Of a stretch of DNA of 64,000 nucleotides, positions 18,752-27,703 are shown piece after piece. The stretch comes from Burkholderia sp. SRS-W-2-2016 (GTDB lineage Bacteria > Pseudomonadota > Gammaproteobacteria > Burkholderiales > Burkholderiaceae). Position 1 is the stretch's first letter. Every line of letters begins with the position of its first letter. The notes below the pieces were generated by a model. That model did no database searches. It was not told the origin of the DNA and worked only from the letters and a program-made list of their open reading frames with translations. A program made the position numbers and the translations under genes. The stretch lies in the NCBI RefSeq assembly GCF_001931485.1, contig NZ_MSDV01000020.1, forward strand, positions 1 to 64,000, given 5' to 3'.

Positions 18752-19153
18752 TCAGGCCATCTTGACCGGCGCGCGCCACGATTCCGGATTGGTCCAGAAT
18801 GCGCCGCGCAGACGGTCCCGACTCGGCGGTGCCGGCGGTTTGGCCGCCGTCGCGCCGATCCGGCCGCGCAGCGAAATTTCGCGGCCGCTGGTGCCAAGCC
18901 GCTTCACAATTTCAGCGAGCGTGCCGTCGGCTTGCCACTCGTCGAAGCGTCGCCGGCACGTCGGCGGCGACGGGTAGCGGCCGGGCAGCTTGGACCAGCC
19001 TTCGCCCGTCGACAGCACCCACAGCACCGCATTAACCACCGCGCGCGCTTCCACTCGCGGCCGGCCACGCCGTTCGCTCCGCGCCGGCTCGGCACAGAAC
19101 AAAGCCTCGACTAGCGCCCACTCGTTGTCTCTCAAATCATCGAACAGCATCAT
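18752..19153 (-). CDS. Orphan transposase-N-terminus protein (DUF4096-like)
   Basis: The 133-residue protein shows the N-terminal helix-turn-helix module of IS5-type transposases: DLRDNEWALVEALF, GRPRVEARAVVNAVLWVLSTGEGWSKLPGRYPSPPTCRRRFDEW. After about residue 85 the similarity stops and a short basic tail follows, without any DDE catalytic domain. No terminal inverted repeats or target duplications are visible, and the gene has its own strong terminator. This looks like a stable, possibly domesticated DNA-binding protein and not a decayed insertion. A relative lies at 46981-47460. It is divergent from the LysR gene. Function unknown. Confidence 0.75.
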   Translation of the reverse strand: MMLFDDLRDNEWALVEALFCAEPARSERRGRPRVEARAVVNAVLWVLSTGEGWSKLPGRYPSPPTCRRRFDEWQADGTLAEIVKRLGTSGREISLRGRIGATAAKPPAPPSRDRLRGAFWTNPESWRAPVKMA

Positions 19154-19559
19154 GTTTCACCTCAGCGAAGCTAACTCCGGTGCGCTGCCCCGCGCCGCGC
19201 ACTCTTCAGGGACTCGATAGGCGAGTGTTAAAGGGAACGGGCTTGCCACGCTTTGCCAGCCAGCCGGAAATCATGGCGCCGTCCCTGTGCGTCTCGTAAT
19301 GCACGAACTATGCCAATCTGATTCCGATTGCCTGAAAGCCTTGTGGCGGCGGGCCAGCACGGGCGCCGACCAGGGCCGTATAAGAATCCAAAAAACCCAT
19401 CTCGCAAATCGGGACAATCACCAATCTTGTGCAGACAGGCCCGGCCAGCGTGCGTCCGCGCCTTTTTGCTGCATTGCAGCGAAGACGCCGAAACGCCCAC
19501 CCCAGCACGGGCTTGGCCGTACAATGCGCATCAAATTGCATTATTGATGAGGGCTGCAA
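19154..19559. other. Divergent promoter region between the DUF4096-like and LysR genes
   Basis: About 400 bp with no credible gene. The LysR side has TACAAT at 19520-19525 (possible -10) and a TTGCA...TGCAA inverted repeat at 19536-19559 overlapping the ribosome-binding site and abutting the ATG. Another near-palindrome GCTGCATTGCAGC lies at 19468-19480. Any of these could be LysR-type binding sites. Confidence 0.4.
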
Positions 19560-20462
19560 ATGAATGTGACGCTGCGACAACTAAGGGTTTTCATTGAGGT
19601 CGCGCGCCTGCAAAGCTTCAGTCGGGCCGGCGATGAAATCGGGCTCACGCAGTCGGCGGTCAGCCGCTGTGTGCGCGAACTCGAAAGCGAGATCGGGCTG
19701 AAGCTGATCGATCGTACGACGCGCGAGGTGCAGTTGACCGATGTCGGCGGCAACCTGGTGTCGAGCGTGTCGCGCCTGCTGTCGGATCTCGACGACGCGT
19801 TGCGCGAGATCCGCGAAATCGGCGAGCAGCGCCGCGGCCGGGTCGTGGTGGCGGCGAGTCCGACCGTCGCGTGCCGCTTGATGCCGCGGGTCGTGGCCGC
19901 GTGCGTGCGGCAGTTTCCGTATGTGACGCTCGGCTTGCGCGACGACGTGCAAAGCGACGTGGTGCGCAAGGTGAAGTCGGGCGAGGTCGATTTCGGCGTG
20001 ATCATCGGCCCGTTTGCCGACGACGATCTGCTCAGCGAGACACTGATGACCGACTCGTTCTGCGTGGTCTCGCGCGACGACCATCCGCTCGCCGCCCTCG
20101 AACAGGTCGCGTGGCAGGATCTCGACGGCGAGCAGCTGGTGATGCTCGATTACGCATCCGGCAGCCGGCCGATCATCGACGCCGCGATGCAGGCGCAGGG
20201 CGTCAACGCCAGCGTGGTGCAGGAGCTCGGGCATTCGGCGACGGTATTCGGGCTGGTCGAAGCGGGCGTCGGCATCAGCGTGTTGCCGTGGCTCGCGCTG
20301 CCGCTGCCGGCGGGAGCGTCGCTGGTTGCGCGGCCGCTGGTGCCGCGCGCGGAGCGGCGGGTCGAACTGGTGCGGCGGCGCGACCGCTCGCTGTCGCCGG
20401 CCGCCGAAGCGGTGTGGGATCTGATCCGGCAACTGCCCGGACGGGCGGAGGAGTTGAACTGA
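19560..20462 (+). CDS. LysR-family transcriptional regulator
   Basis: This is a typical 300-residue LTTR. The N-terminal winged helix-turn-helix (residues 1-60: TLRQLRVFIEVARLQSFSRAGDEIGLTQSAVSRCVRELESEIG) is followed by a linker helix. The substrate-binding domain starts near residue 90 (GRVVVAASPTVACRLMP) and extends to the C-terminus. The effector is unknown. The ribosome-binding site GAGGGC is 7-8 bases before the ATG. It is divergent from the orphan DUF4096-like gene and co-oriented with the aminotransferase gene 90 bp downstream, so either could be its target. Confidence 0.93.
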   Translation: MNVTLRQLRVFIEVARLQSFSRAGDEIGLTQSAVSRCVRELESEIGLKLIDRTTREVQLTDVGGNLVSSVSRLLSDLDDALREIREIGEQRRGRVVVAASPTVACRLMPRVVAACVRQFPYVTLGLRDDVQSDVVRKVKSGEVDFGVIIGPFADDDLLSETLMTDSFCVVSRDDHPLAALEQVAWQDLDGEQLVMLDYASGSRPIIDAAMQAQGVNASVVQELGHSATVFGLVEAGVGISVLPWLALPLPAGASLVARPLVPRAERRVELVRRRDRSLSPAAEAVWDLIRQLPGRAEELN

Positions 20463-20550
20463 CGGGGGCGCGCGCTACACTAGCGCCTCCGCGGCGCCCG
20501 CTGGTAGCGTGTGCGCCGAATCTGATCTTTTCATCCCCCCGGAAGCCCCG

Positions 20551-21759
20551 ATGAGCGAATTGGACCTGCCTGTGCCCTCCATCCCGAATGCACGCGACGC
20601 GGTGCGCGCGCTGCGCCCGTCGCAGATCCGTGAAGTCGCCAACGCCGGTTTCGGCGTCGAGAACGTGCTGCCGTTCTGGTTCGGCGAGTCCGACCGCGTG
20701 ACGCCGGCCTTCATCCGCGACGCCGCGAGCACCGCGCTCGCCGCCGGCGCGACCTTCTACACCCACAACCTGGGCATCGCGCCGTTGCGCGCCGCGCTGG
20801 CCGGCTATGTGAGCGAACTGCACGGCGCGACTTCCGCTGAGCAGATCGCGGTCACCAGCGCGGGCGTCAACGCGCTGATGCTCGCCGCGCAACTGGTGGT
20901 CGGCGCGGGCGACCGCGTGGTCGCGGTGACGCCGCTGTGGCCCAATCTGGTCGAGATTCCGAAGATTCTCGGCGCGCACGTCGAAACGGTTTCGCTCGGC
21001 TACGGCGAGCACGGCTGGCAGCTCGACCTCGGGCAATTGCTGGCTGCGCTGACGCCCGACACGAAGATGCTGATGATCAACTCGCCGAATAATCCGACCG
21101 GCTGGGTGATGAGCCGCGATGATCAGCGCGTCGTGCTCGAGCACTGCCGCCGGTACGGCATCTGGATCGTCGCGGACGAAGTGTACGAGCGGCTTTACTA
21201 CCCCGAGGCCGCGAGCGCCGCCCGCACCGCGCCGTCGTTCCTCGATCTGGCGACGCGCGATGAACGGGTGATCTGCGTCAACTCATTCTCGAAGGCGTGG
21301 CTGATGACCGGCTGGCGGCTGGGCTGGATCGTCGCGCCGACCGCGTTGATGGACGACCTGGGGAAGCTGGTCGAGTACAACACGTCGTGCGCGCCGTCGT
21401 TCGTGCAGCAGGCGGGCATCGCCGCGCTCGAGCAGGGCGAGCGCTTCACCCAGGAGCTGGTGCAGGACCTGAAGGCCTCGCGCGATCACCTGGTGCGCGC
21501 GTTGTCGGCGGTGCCGGGCGTCGACGTGAAGGCGCCGCTGGGCGCGATGTATCTGTTCTTTTCGATGCCGGGCTCGGCGCACAGCCTCGAGTTGTGCAAG
21601 GCGATGGTGCGCGAGGTCGGGCTGGGCATCGCGCCGGGCAGCGCGTTCGGGCCGCAGGGCGAGGGTTTCGTGCGCTGGTGCTATGCGTGCGATACCGCGC
21701 GGCTGGATGCGGGCGTCGAGCGTCTGCGGCAGTTTCTGGCGCGGCACCCGCGCGGCTGA
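20551..21759 (+). CDS. Class I/II PLP-dependent aminotransferase
   Basis: The 402-residue fold-type I enzyme starts at ATG 20551; a GTG/ATG start about 40 bases earlier is in frame but less likely. Landmarks: INSPNNPTGWVM (the NPTG loop), IVADEVYERLYY (Asp binding the pyridine nitrogen), and VNSFSKAWLMTGWRLGW with the Schiff-base lysine at about residue 250. The C-terminal Arg that binds substrate carboxylate is in the GFVRWCYA region. It transfers amino groups between an amino acid and a 2-oxo acid; the pattern is that of the aspartate/aromatic aminotransferase superfamily, but substrate cannot be fixed. It lies 88 bp after the LysR gene. Confidence 0.92.
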   Translation: MSELDLPVPSIPNARDAVRALRPSQIREVANAGFGVENVLPFWFGESDRVTPAFIRDAASTALAAGATFYTHNLGIAPLRAALAGYVSELHGATSAEQIAVTSAGVNALMLAAQLVVGAGDRVVAVTPLWPNLVEIPKILGAHVETVSLGYGEHGWQLDLGQLLAALTPDTKMLMINSPNNPTGWVMSRDDQRVVLEHCRRYGIWIVADEVYERLYYPEAASAARTAPSFLDLATRDERVICVNSFSKAWLMTGWRLGWIVAPTALMDDLGKLVEYNTSCAPSFVQQAGIAALEQGERFTQELVQDLKASRDHLVRALSAVPGVDVKAPLGAMYLFFSMPGSAHSLELCKAMVREVGLGIAPGSAFGPQGEGFVRWCYACDTARLDAGVERLRQFLARHPRG

Positions 21760-22182
21760 CGGGCGTCTGCGCTGACAGCTGTGCACGGTGGCGCGGGCCG
21801 CGGTCGGGTCGCGCCACCGCCGCAAGCGCGCCGGCTTGGGTGCGCACCCACGCCGCAATTTCCCTCGCGGCGGGTTTTCCTGTCGCGCGTCAGGCGTGTT
21901 ACACACCTTGCCGCACGGGCTCGCCGGCCCGCTCGCGGCAAGCGATGCACGGCTGATGCGGCTTTACGCCCCGGTCGTTTTTGCGTAATATGGCGCTCAG
22001 TCACGCGATTCCCTTCAGGAATATCGCTGCTCCGTCCGGCTGGGTCTGGCTCGATAAGTCTGTTCGCCGCCCCCCGGTGCGTGCTCCCATCAATATGACC
22101 GATCAGAATCGGGCGAGCGCGTCTTCAGTTCCACATCGTCTGTTTGATCCGGTTCTTTGACCACAGGGTCTGACCTAGCTGC
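21760..22182. other. Intergenic region upstream of scpB
   Basis: About 420 bp without a supported gene. A 21-codon frame (22095-22160, beginning MTDQNRAS) precedes scpB but has no ribosome-binding site of note. No clear terminator follows the aminotransferase gene. The scpB promoter should lie here; TTTTTGCGTAATATGG (21977-21992) contains a weak -10-like TAATAT. Confidence 0.4.
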
Positions 22183-23154
22183 ATGAATACCCAAGAGGCG
22201 AAGATCGTCCTCGAGACTGCCTTGATCTGCGCGCAGGAGCCGTTAAAGCTCGGCGAATTGCGCAAGCTCTTTGCCGACGGCGTGTCGGCAGACACCGTTC
22301 GGACCTTGCTCGAAGACCTTAAGCGGGACTGGTCTGGGCGCGGTGTGGAGCTGGTCGGGCTGGCGTCGGGCTGGCGGTTTCAAAGCAAGCCCGCGATGCG
22401 TTCGTATCTGGATCGTTTGCATCCGGAAAAACCGCCGAAATATTCGCGCGCGGTTCTCGAAACGCTCGCGATCATTGCCTACCGGCAACCGGTGACGCGG
22501 GGCGATATCGAAGAAATTCGCGGTGTGACGGTGAATACACAGGTCGTCAAGCAGCTGGAGGATCGCGGCTGGATCGAAGTGATCGGACATCGCGACGTGC
22601 CGGGACGTCCCGCGCTGTACGCGACTACCCGGCAGTTCCTGGACGACCTGGGCCTGACGGCGCTCGACGAATTGCCGCCGCTCGCGGATCCGTCCGCGCA
22701 ACTGAACGCCGATCTGCTGGGCCAGCACGCGATTGAATTCGCCGAGGGCGACGCGCAGAGCGCGGCTTCGGACGAAACGCTCGAACACGCGCCGCAAGCC
22801 GAACCGGCAGGCGAGCCGGATTCGCAACCGGCAGCGGAGCCCGCCGGCGCGACCGGCACGGCAGATGCTGCCGATCCGGATAGCGCGGCGCAGGAGCAAG
22901 AAGCAACAGAACAGACTGAACCGGCACGCGCGGCGACCCAGCCCAGCGTCGCCGGCTCGGCGCAGCATCACGATCCGGTCCCCCAGACCGATCCGGCAAC
23001 ACCCGCGCACGACTCGGGCGTGTCTCGCGATACGGAGCACGTCGCCGAGCCGAACCCGATCGAAGCGGCGCACGACGATCCCGAGGATCGCCGCGATGCC
23101 GCGCAGGACGCAGGCTTTCTGACCGACGACGAAACCGAGTCGCGCAGCGCCTGA
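22183..23154 (+). CDS. scpB: Segregation and condensation protein B
   Basis: ScpB is the winged-helix kleisin partner of SMC-ScpA condensin, acting in chromosome compaction and segregation. The first 185 or so residues carry the conserved core: [18 protein letters not shown], a second winged helix with [29 protein letters not shown], then [18 protein letters not shown]. The remaining 130 residues are an acidic, Ala/Gln/Pro-rich disordered tail (residues about 190-323), making the protein much longer than the roughly 200 residues usual in Gram-positives. scpA and smc are not in the window. rluB follows on the same strand 63 bp later. Confidence 0.93.
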   Translation: MNTQEAKIVLETALICAQEPLKLGELRKLFADGVSADTVRTLLEDLKRDWSGRGVELVGLASGWRFQSKPAMRSYLDRLHPEKPPKYSRAVLETLAIIAYRQPVTRGDIEEIRGVTVNTQVVKQLEDRGWIEVIGHRDVPGRPALYATTRQFLDDLGLTALDELPPLADPSAQLNADLLGQHAIEFAEGDAQSAASDETLEHAPQAEPAGEPDSQPAAEPAGATGTADAADPDSAAQEQEATEQTEPARAATQPSVAGSAQHHDPVPQTDPATPAHDSGVSRDTEHVAEPNPIEAAHDDPEDRRDAAQDAGFLTDDETESRSA

Positions 23155-23217
23155 CGTAACCGAACTTTTTAGCCGCGCCCGCAATGGGCGCGCGCGACCT
23201 GACACTTTGAGGTTGTT

Positions 23218-25041
23218 TTGACACATACCCACGACACCGATTCGTCCGAATCCGAGCGCGCCGTGCCGTCGGCGCGGACCGACGAAGCGCGCACCACGCA
23301 AGCGTCGGCCGGCGAGGGCGAGCGCCCGGCGCAGAATCCGGAAGCGGACGGCGAAGAGCGTCCGCGCCGCGGCCTGCGTCGCGGGCCGCGCAGCCTGATC
23401 GCGCGACGCCGCGCCGGGGCGAAGACGAAGGCCGCCGAAGGCGCGCCCGCCCAGGGCGCGCCGGTCGTTACCGAGGCGCCGCCGGACGGTGAGGTCGTCG
23501 CGCAGGTGCGCATGCCGCGCAAGGACGCGGGCGCGCGCCAGGGCGGCCGACGTAATGCAGCTGGCGCGAAGCAGGGCGCGCCCCGCGAAGGCCAGCAGCG
23601 CGAGCGTCAGCCGCGCGAAGGCGGTCAGCGCCAGAACCGCCGCGGCGGTGGCGATGCGCCCGCGGCCGCCGAGACTCCTCAAGACGATCTGTTCTCGTAC
23701 GTGACGTCGCCGGCGTTCGACGCCGACAACAGCACGACGGGCGGCGTGCGCGCGCCGATGCTGCGCCGTGGCAAGGCCGCGGCCCCGAAACGCGTGCTGT
23801 CGCCGGACGACGACGCGCCGAAGCTGCACAAGGTGCTGGCCGAAGCGGGCATGGGTTCGCGCCGCGACATGGAAGAGCTGATCATCGCCGGCCGCGTGTC
23901 GGTGAACGGCGAGCCGGCCCACATCGGTCAGCGCATCATGCCGACCGACCAGGTTCGCATCAACGGCAAGCCGGTCAAGCGCAAGCTGGCCAGCAAGCCG
24001 CCGCGCGTGCTGCTGTACCACAAACCGACCGGCGAAATCGTCAGTCACGCGGATCCGGAAGGCCGTCCGTCGGTGTTCGACAAGCTGCCGCCGATGAAAA
24101 CCGCCAAGTGGCTCGCGGTCGGCCGTCTCGACTTCAACACCGAAGGTCTGCTGATGCTGACCACCTCGGGCGATCTCGCGAACCGCTTCATGCATCCGCG
24201 TTATAGCGTCGAGCGCGAGTACGCGGTGCGGGTGGTCGGCGAACTCGCCGAAGGGATGCGCCAGAAGCTGCTGCACGGCGTCGAACTCGAAGACGGTCCG
24301 GCGAACTTCCTGCGCATTCGCGATGGCGGCGGCGAGGGCACCAATCACTGGTATCACGTCGCGCTGGCCGAAGGCCGTAACCGCGAAGTGCGCCGGATGT
24401 TCGAAGCAGCCGGCCTGATGGTGAGCCGGCTGATCCGTACGCGTCACGGCCCGATTTCGCTGCCGCGCGGTCTGAAGCGTGGTCGCTGGGAAGAGCTCGA
24501 GGACAATCAGGTGCGCGCGCTGATGGCGTCGGTCGGCCTGAAGGCGCCGGCCGAAGAGCGCAGCGGCGGTCGCAATGCGGCGCCGGAGCGCCGTCAGCCG
24601 GATCCGATGCAGACTTCGATGGGCTTCATCAACCGTGAGCCGGTGCTGATGTCGCATAGCCGGTTCGAGCAGCAGCCGCGTGGCCAGGGGCGTCGCGGCG
24701 CGGCGGGCGGTGGTTTCGGTGGCGGTGGCGGTGGTGGCGCTGGCGCGGGCTTCGGCGGCGGCCTGGGCGGCGGTTATGGCAATCGCGGCGCAGGCGGTCA
24801 GCGTGGCCGGGATGTCGACGGCAATCGCGCGCCGTCGCCGAATGGCAATCGCGCGCGTCCCGGCGCGGGTGCCGGTGCTGGTGCCGGCGGCAAGCGTGCC
24901 GGCGCGCCGGGCAATGCGGGCAACCGCGGTGCCGGCGGTAATCGTGGCGGCAACGGCAATCGTGCAGGCGGCAATACGAATCCGGGTGGCGCGAATCGTG
25001 GCGGCGCAGGCGCGCCGCGGGGTCGCTCGCGCGGCCGTTAA
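23218..25041 (+). CDS. rluB: 23S rRNA pseudouridine synthase RluB
   Basis: RluB converts uridine 2605 (E. coli numbering) of 23S rRNA to pseudouridine. The start is a TTG at 23218 preceded by TTTGAGG; family members in this group begin with the same MTHTHD-type segment. Residues 1-195 are basic and disordered; an S4 RNA-binding domain follows (about 200-255, [21 protein letters not shown]). The RsuA/RluB catalytic domain carries the nucleophile Asp in [14 protein letters not shown] (near residue 304), plus [16 protein letters not shown] near 385. From about residue 480 to 607 the chain is almost entirely Gly, Arg, Asn and Ala. At 607 residues it is about twice the E. coli length because of the two disordered arms, which probably bind RNA. 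Confidence 0.93.
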   Translation: MTHTHDTDSSESERAVPSARTDEARTTQASAGEGERPAQNPEADGEERPRRGLRRGPRSLIARRRAGAKTKAAEGAPAQGAPVVTEAPPDGEVVAQVRMPRKDAGARQGGRRNAAGAKQGAPREGQQRERQPREGGQRQNRRGGGDAPAAAETPQDDLFSYVTSPAFDADNSTTGGVRAPMLRRGKAAAPKRVLSPDDDAPKLHKVLAEAGMGSRRDMEELIIAGRVSVNGEPAHIGQRIMPTDQVRINGKPVKRKLASKPPRVLLYHKPTGEIVSHADPEGRPSVFDKLPPMKTAKWLAVGRLDFNTEGLLMLTTSGDLANRFMHPRYSVEREYAVRVVGELAEGMRQKLLHGVELEDGPANFLRIRDGGGEGTNHWYHVALAEGRNREVRRMFEAAGLMVSRLIRTRHGPISLPRGLKRGRWEELEDNQVRALMASVGLKAPAEERSGGRNAAPERRQPDPMQTSMGFINREPVLMSHSRFEQQPRGQGRRGAAGGGFGGGGGGGAGAGFGGGLGGGYGNRGAGGQRGRDVDGNRAPSPNGNRARPGAGAGAGAGGKRAGAPGNAGNRGAGGNRGGNGNRAGGNTNPGGANRGGAGAPRGRSRGR

Positions 25042-25148
25042 GCGGGATTGCGGGCGCTGGCGGAGATGGTCACGGCGAGTGGCCGTCGTCTGCCGGGCCG
25101 CAAACGGCCACCACTGTGGTCGCGCCCGGGTGGCGCTCCTACAAGCTC

Positions 25149-25196
25149 CGAGCAGAAATACTGCTCGTGCAAAAAGGCGAGGCGGTTACTCGCCTT
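25149..25196 (+). terminator. Two consecutive hairpins after rluB
   Basis: A perfect 7-bp stem CGAGCAG/CTGCTCG (25149-25167, loop AAATA) is followed seven bases later by AAGGCGAG/CTCGCCTT (25174-25196, loop GCGGTTA). The second is preceded by A and followed by only a weak T content. Together they may end the scpB-rluB transcript, although they lie 100 bp after the stop. Confidence 0.5.
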
Positions 25197-25435
25197 TAAG
25201 TATTTATGGCGCTTCGCCACGTATCGCATTCGACGAGCTTCCGGATCTTTTGGCGCCGATTGAACGCACGTGGCAGCCCAATAAGGGCTGGATCGCAGCA
25301 ACGCATCTACCGCCTCCTGCCGACACAGCTTCGCAGCACTGCCGGCCGCCTTGCAAAAGCCGCGGATCGCAGCCATATCGGCCAAAGATTCCCATGAAAT
25401 CAAGCGGAAATGCATGCTGCACGGCATCCGGCAGA

Positions 25436-25464
25436 TTGCGTTTGAACCGAAAAAAGGCTACAAT
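25436..25464 (+). promoter_or_regulatory. Sigma-70-type promoter of the rimP-nusA-infB operon
   Basis: TTGCGT at 25436-25441 and TACAAT at 25459-25464 are separated by 17 bp. The predicted transcription start near 25471 gives a leader of about 210 nt before rimP. Confidence 0.65.
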
Positions 25465-25527
25465 CGCGAAGTCGCTGGGCGTACGGTTTCAATGTGCGGC
25501 TCAGGTGCGACCACCGGCAATAAGATG

Positions 25528-25552
25528 ATGGGCGTTCAGCCCATTTTTTTTT
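25528..25552 (+). terminator. Leader terminator (probable attenuator) before rimP
   Basis: A stem ATGGGC/GCCCAT (25528-25533 with 25538-25543... loop about GTTCA) is followed by nine T. It sits about 60-80 nt after the predicted start and 126 bp before rimP, inside the untranslated leader and not after a gene. Operons encoding NusA commonly have leader attenuation; the mechanism here is inference. Confidence 0.8.
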
Positions 25553-25678
25553 GCCGCTCAGTTCTTCGTGGTTCGGCATCTCGGGTTCGCATGAACGTGC
25601 GCCGGCTTGGCGCGCGGCCCGCTTGGTTGTTTGCAGCAGAGGCGCGAGGCTCGCTGCGCGAACATCTAAGAGGGCACT

Positions 25679-26137
25679 GTGCAACTGACGGAACTGATTG
25701 AAACCACGGTCGTGGGACTCGGCTACGAGCTCGTCGATCTCGAGCGCACCGGGCGCGGCATGTTGTGTATCTATATCGACCAGCCGGCCGGCATTGCGAT
25801 CGAAGACTGCGAGAAAGTCACGCGTCAGCTCCAGCACGTTCTGACGGTCGAAAATATCGATTACGAGCGGCTCGAAGTCTCGTCGCCTGGTCTCGACCGC
25901 CCGCTGAAAAAACTGGCGGACTTTGAACGCTTCGCGGGCAGCGAGGCGGTTATCACACTGAAAAAGCCATTCGACGGACGGAAATCGTACCGGGGCATTC
26001 TGCATGCTCCGCAGGGCGAAACGATCGGTCTGGAATTTGAAGGAAAAGAAGGCGCCGCGATGCTCGATTTCACGCTCGCGGACATGGACAAGGCGCGCCT
26101 TGTTCCAAAAGTTGACTTTAGGAGCCGCAAACAATGA
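25679..26137 (+). CDS. rimP: Ribosome maturation factor RimP
   Basis: The 152-residue protein starts at a GTG after an AGAGGGCACT ribosome-binding site. RimP assists 30S subunit assembly. The N-terminal alpha/beta domain ([18 protein letters not shown], then [23 protein letters not shown]) and the conserved [16 protein letters not shown] motif are present, followed by the C-terminal SH3-like barrel ([17 protein letters not shown]). It is the first gene of the rimP-nusA-infB-rbfA-truB operon and overlaps nusA by four bases (ATGA). Confidence 0.96.
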   Translation: MQLTELIETTVVGLGYELVDLERTGRGMLCIYIDQPAGIAIEDCEKVTRQLQHVLTVENIDYERLEVSSPGLDRPLKKLADFERFAGSEAVITLKKPFDGRKSYRGILHAPQGETIGLEFEGKEGAAMLDFTLADMDKARLVPKVDFRSRKQ

Positions 26138-27609
26138 GTCGCGAAGTGTTGATGCTGGTGGATGCGCTGGCACGCGAGAAGAATGTCGATAAGGACGTGG
26201 TATTTGCCGCGCTCGAAGCGGCTCTCGCTTCGGCCTCCAAGAAACTCTTCGAAGAAGATGCGGACATCCGCGTCCATATCGACCGTGAAAGCGGCGAACA
26301 CGAAACGTTTCGCCGCTGGAAAGTGGTGCCGGACGAAGCCGGTCTGCAGGAACCGGATCAGGAAATCCTGTTGTTCGAGGCGCGCGAGCAGCAACCCAGC
26401 ATCCAGCTCGACGAGTACATCGAAGAGCCGGTGCCGTCGATCGAATTCGGCCGGATCGGTGCGCAGGCCGCCAAGCAGGTGATCCTGCAGAAGGTGCGCG
26501 ACGCGGAGCGCGAGCAGATCCTGAACGACTTCCTCGAGCGCGGCGAGCACATCATGACCGGCTCGGTGAAGCGCCTGGACAAGGGCAACTTCATCGTCGA
26601 ATCGGGCCGCGTCGAAGCGCTGCTGCGCCGCGACCAGCTGATCCCGAAGGAAAACCTGCGCGTGGGCGACCGCGTGCGCGCGTACATCGCGAAGGTCGAT
26701 CGCACCGCGCGCGGTCCGCAGATCGAGCTGTCGCGTACCGCGCCGGAATTCCTGATGAAGCTGTTCGAGATGGAAGTGCCGGAAATCGAGCAGGGTCTGC
26801 TGGAGATCAAGGCGGCCGCCCGCGATCCGGGCGTGCGCGCGAAGATCGGCGTGGTCGCTTATGACAAGCGCATCGATCCGATCGGCACCTGCGTCGGCAT
26901 TCGCGGTTCGCGCGTGCAGGCCGTGCGCAACGAGCTCGGTGGCGAAAACGTCGACATCGTGCTATGGTCGGAAGACCCTGCCCAGTTCGTAATCGGCGCG
27001 CTCGCGCCGGCAGCCGTGCAGTCGATCGTCGTCGATGAAGAAAAGCACTCGATGGACGTCGTCGTCGACGAGAACGAACTGGCGGTCGCAATCGGCCGCA
27101 GCGGCCAGAACGTGCGACTCGCCAGCGAACTTACCGGCTGGCAGATCAACATCATGACGCCGGATGAATCTGCGCAGAAGCAGAATCAGGAACGCGGCGT
27201 CCTGCGCGACCTGTTCATGGCGCGTCTCGATGTCGACGAAGAAGTCGCCGACATCCTGATCGACGAAGGCTTCACGAGTCTCGAAGAGATCGCCTACGTG
27301 CCGCTCAACGAAATGCTCGAAATCGAAGCATTCGACGAAGACACCGTCCACGAACTGCGCAACCGCTCGCGCGACGCGCTGCTGACGATGGCGATCGCGA
27401 ATGAAGAGAAGGTCGAAAACGTCGCACTCGACCTGAAGAGCCTGGACGGCATGGACGCCGACCTGCTCGCGAAGCTGGCCGAACACCAGGTGCAGACGCG
27501 CGACGAACTCGCCGAGCTGGCCGTGGATGAACTGGTCGAGATGACCGGGATGGAAGAGGATGCCGCTAAGGCGTTGATCATGAAAGCACGTGAACACTGG
27601 TTCCAGTGA
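26134..27609 (+). CDS. nusA: Transcription termination/antitermination factor NusA
   Basis: The 491-residue protein has the full proteobacterial layout. There is an N-terminal RNA-polymerase-binding domain (residues 1-125), an S1 domain (about 135-200, [14 protein letters not shown]), two KH domains (about 210-345, with [17 protein letters not shown] and [18 protein letters not shown]), and two C-terminal acidic repeats (about 360-491, [18 protein letters not shown] and [19 protein letters not shown]) that bind the alpha-CTD or lambda N in E. coli. It modulates pausing, termination and rRNA antitermination. It is coupled to rimP and followed by infB after 94 bp. Confidence 0.97.
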   Translation: MSREVLMLVDALAREKNVDKDVVFAALEAALASASKKLFEEDADIRVHIDRESGEHETFRRWKVVPDEAGLQEPDQEILLFEAREQQPSIQLDEYIEEPVPSIEFGRIGAQAAKQVILQKVRDAEREQILNDFLERGEHIMTGSVKRLDKGNFIVESGRVEALLRRDQLIPKENLRVGDRVRAYIAKVDRTARGPQIELSRTAPEFLMKLFEMEVPEIEQGLLEIKAAARDPGVRAKIGVVAYDKRIDPIGTCVGIRGSRVQAVRNELGGENVDIVLWSEDPAQFVIGALAPAAVQSIVVDEEKHSMDVVVDENELAVAIGRSGQNVRLASELTGWQINIMTPDESAQKQNQERGVLRDLFMARLDVDEEVADILIDEGFTSLEEIAYVPLNEMLEIEAFDEDTVHELRNRSRDALLTMAIANEEKVENVALDLKSLDGMDADLLAKLAEHQVQTRDELAELAVDELVEMTGMEEDAAKALIMKAREHWFQ

Positions 27610-27703
27610 GAAATGACCATGGCGCACTGAATTGAACGCGGCCGCGAGGCCGCATGACCCGATGCTAACCGCAAGGAATCGGTCCTTGCATTAAGAGGAA
27701 TGA

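Larger units (their letters stand above)
25042..25678. other. Intergenic region between rluB and rimP
   Basis: About 640 bp. It contains two adjacent hairpins after rluB (25149-25196), a good sigma-70 promoter (25436-25464) and a leader terminator (25528-25552), each listed separately. The region between 25200 and 25430 shows no supported gene; a minus-strand frame of about 130 codons spans it but has no ribosome-binding site and an unconvincing composition. No tRNA gene is visible, unlike the metY tRNA that precedes rimP in E. coli. Confidence 0.55.

Noticed and set aside
18752..19153. A degraded insertion sequence
   Set aside because: No terminal inverted repeats, no target duplication, no DDE remnant, and the gene has its own terminator; treated as a stand-alone gene.
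22095..22160. A 21-codon leader peptide before scpB
   Set aside because: No ribosome-binding site, no codon run or attenuator structure, and no regulatory logic for scpB.
25042..25678. A tRNA gene before rimP, as in E. coli
   Set aside because: No cloverleaf, T-loop (GTTCGA) or CCA-type end could be found in this interval.
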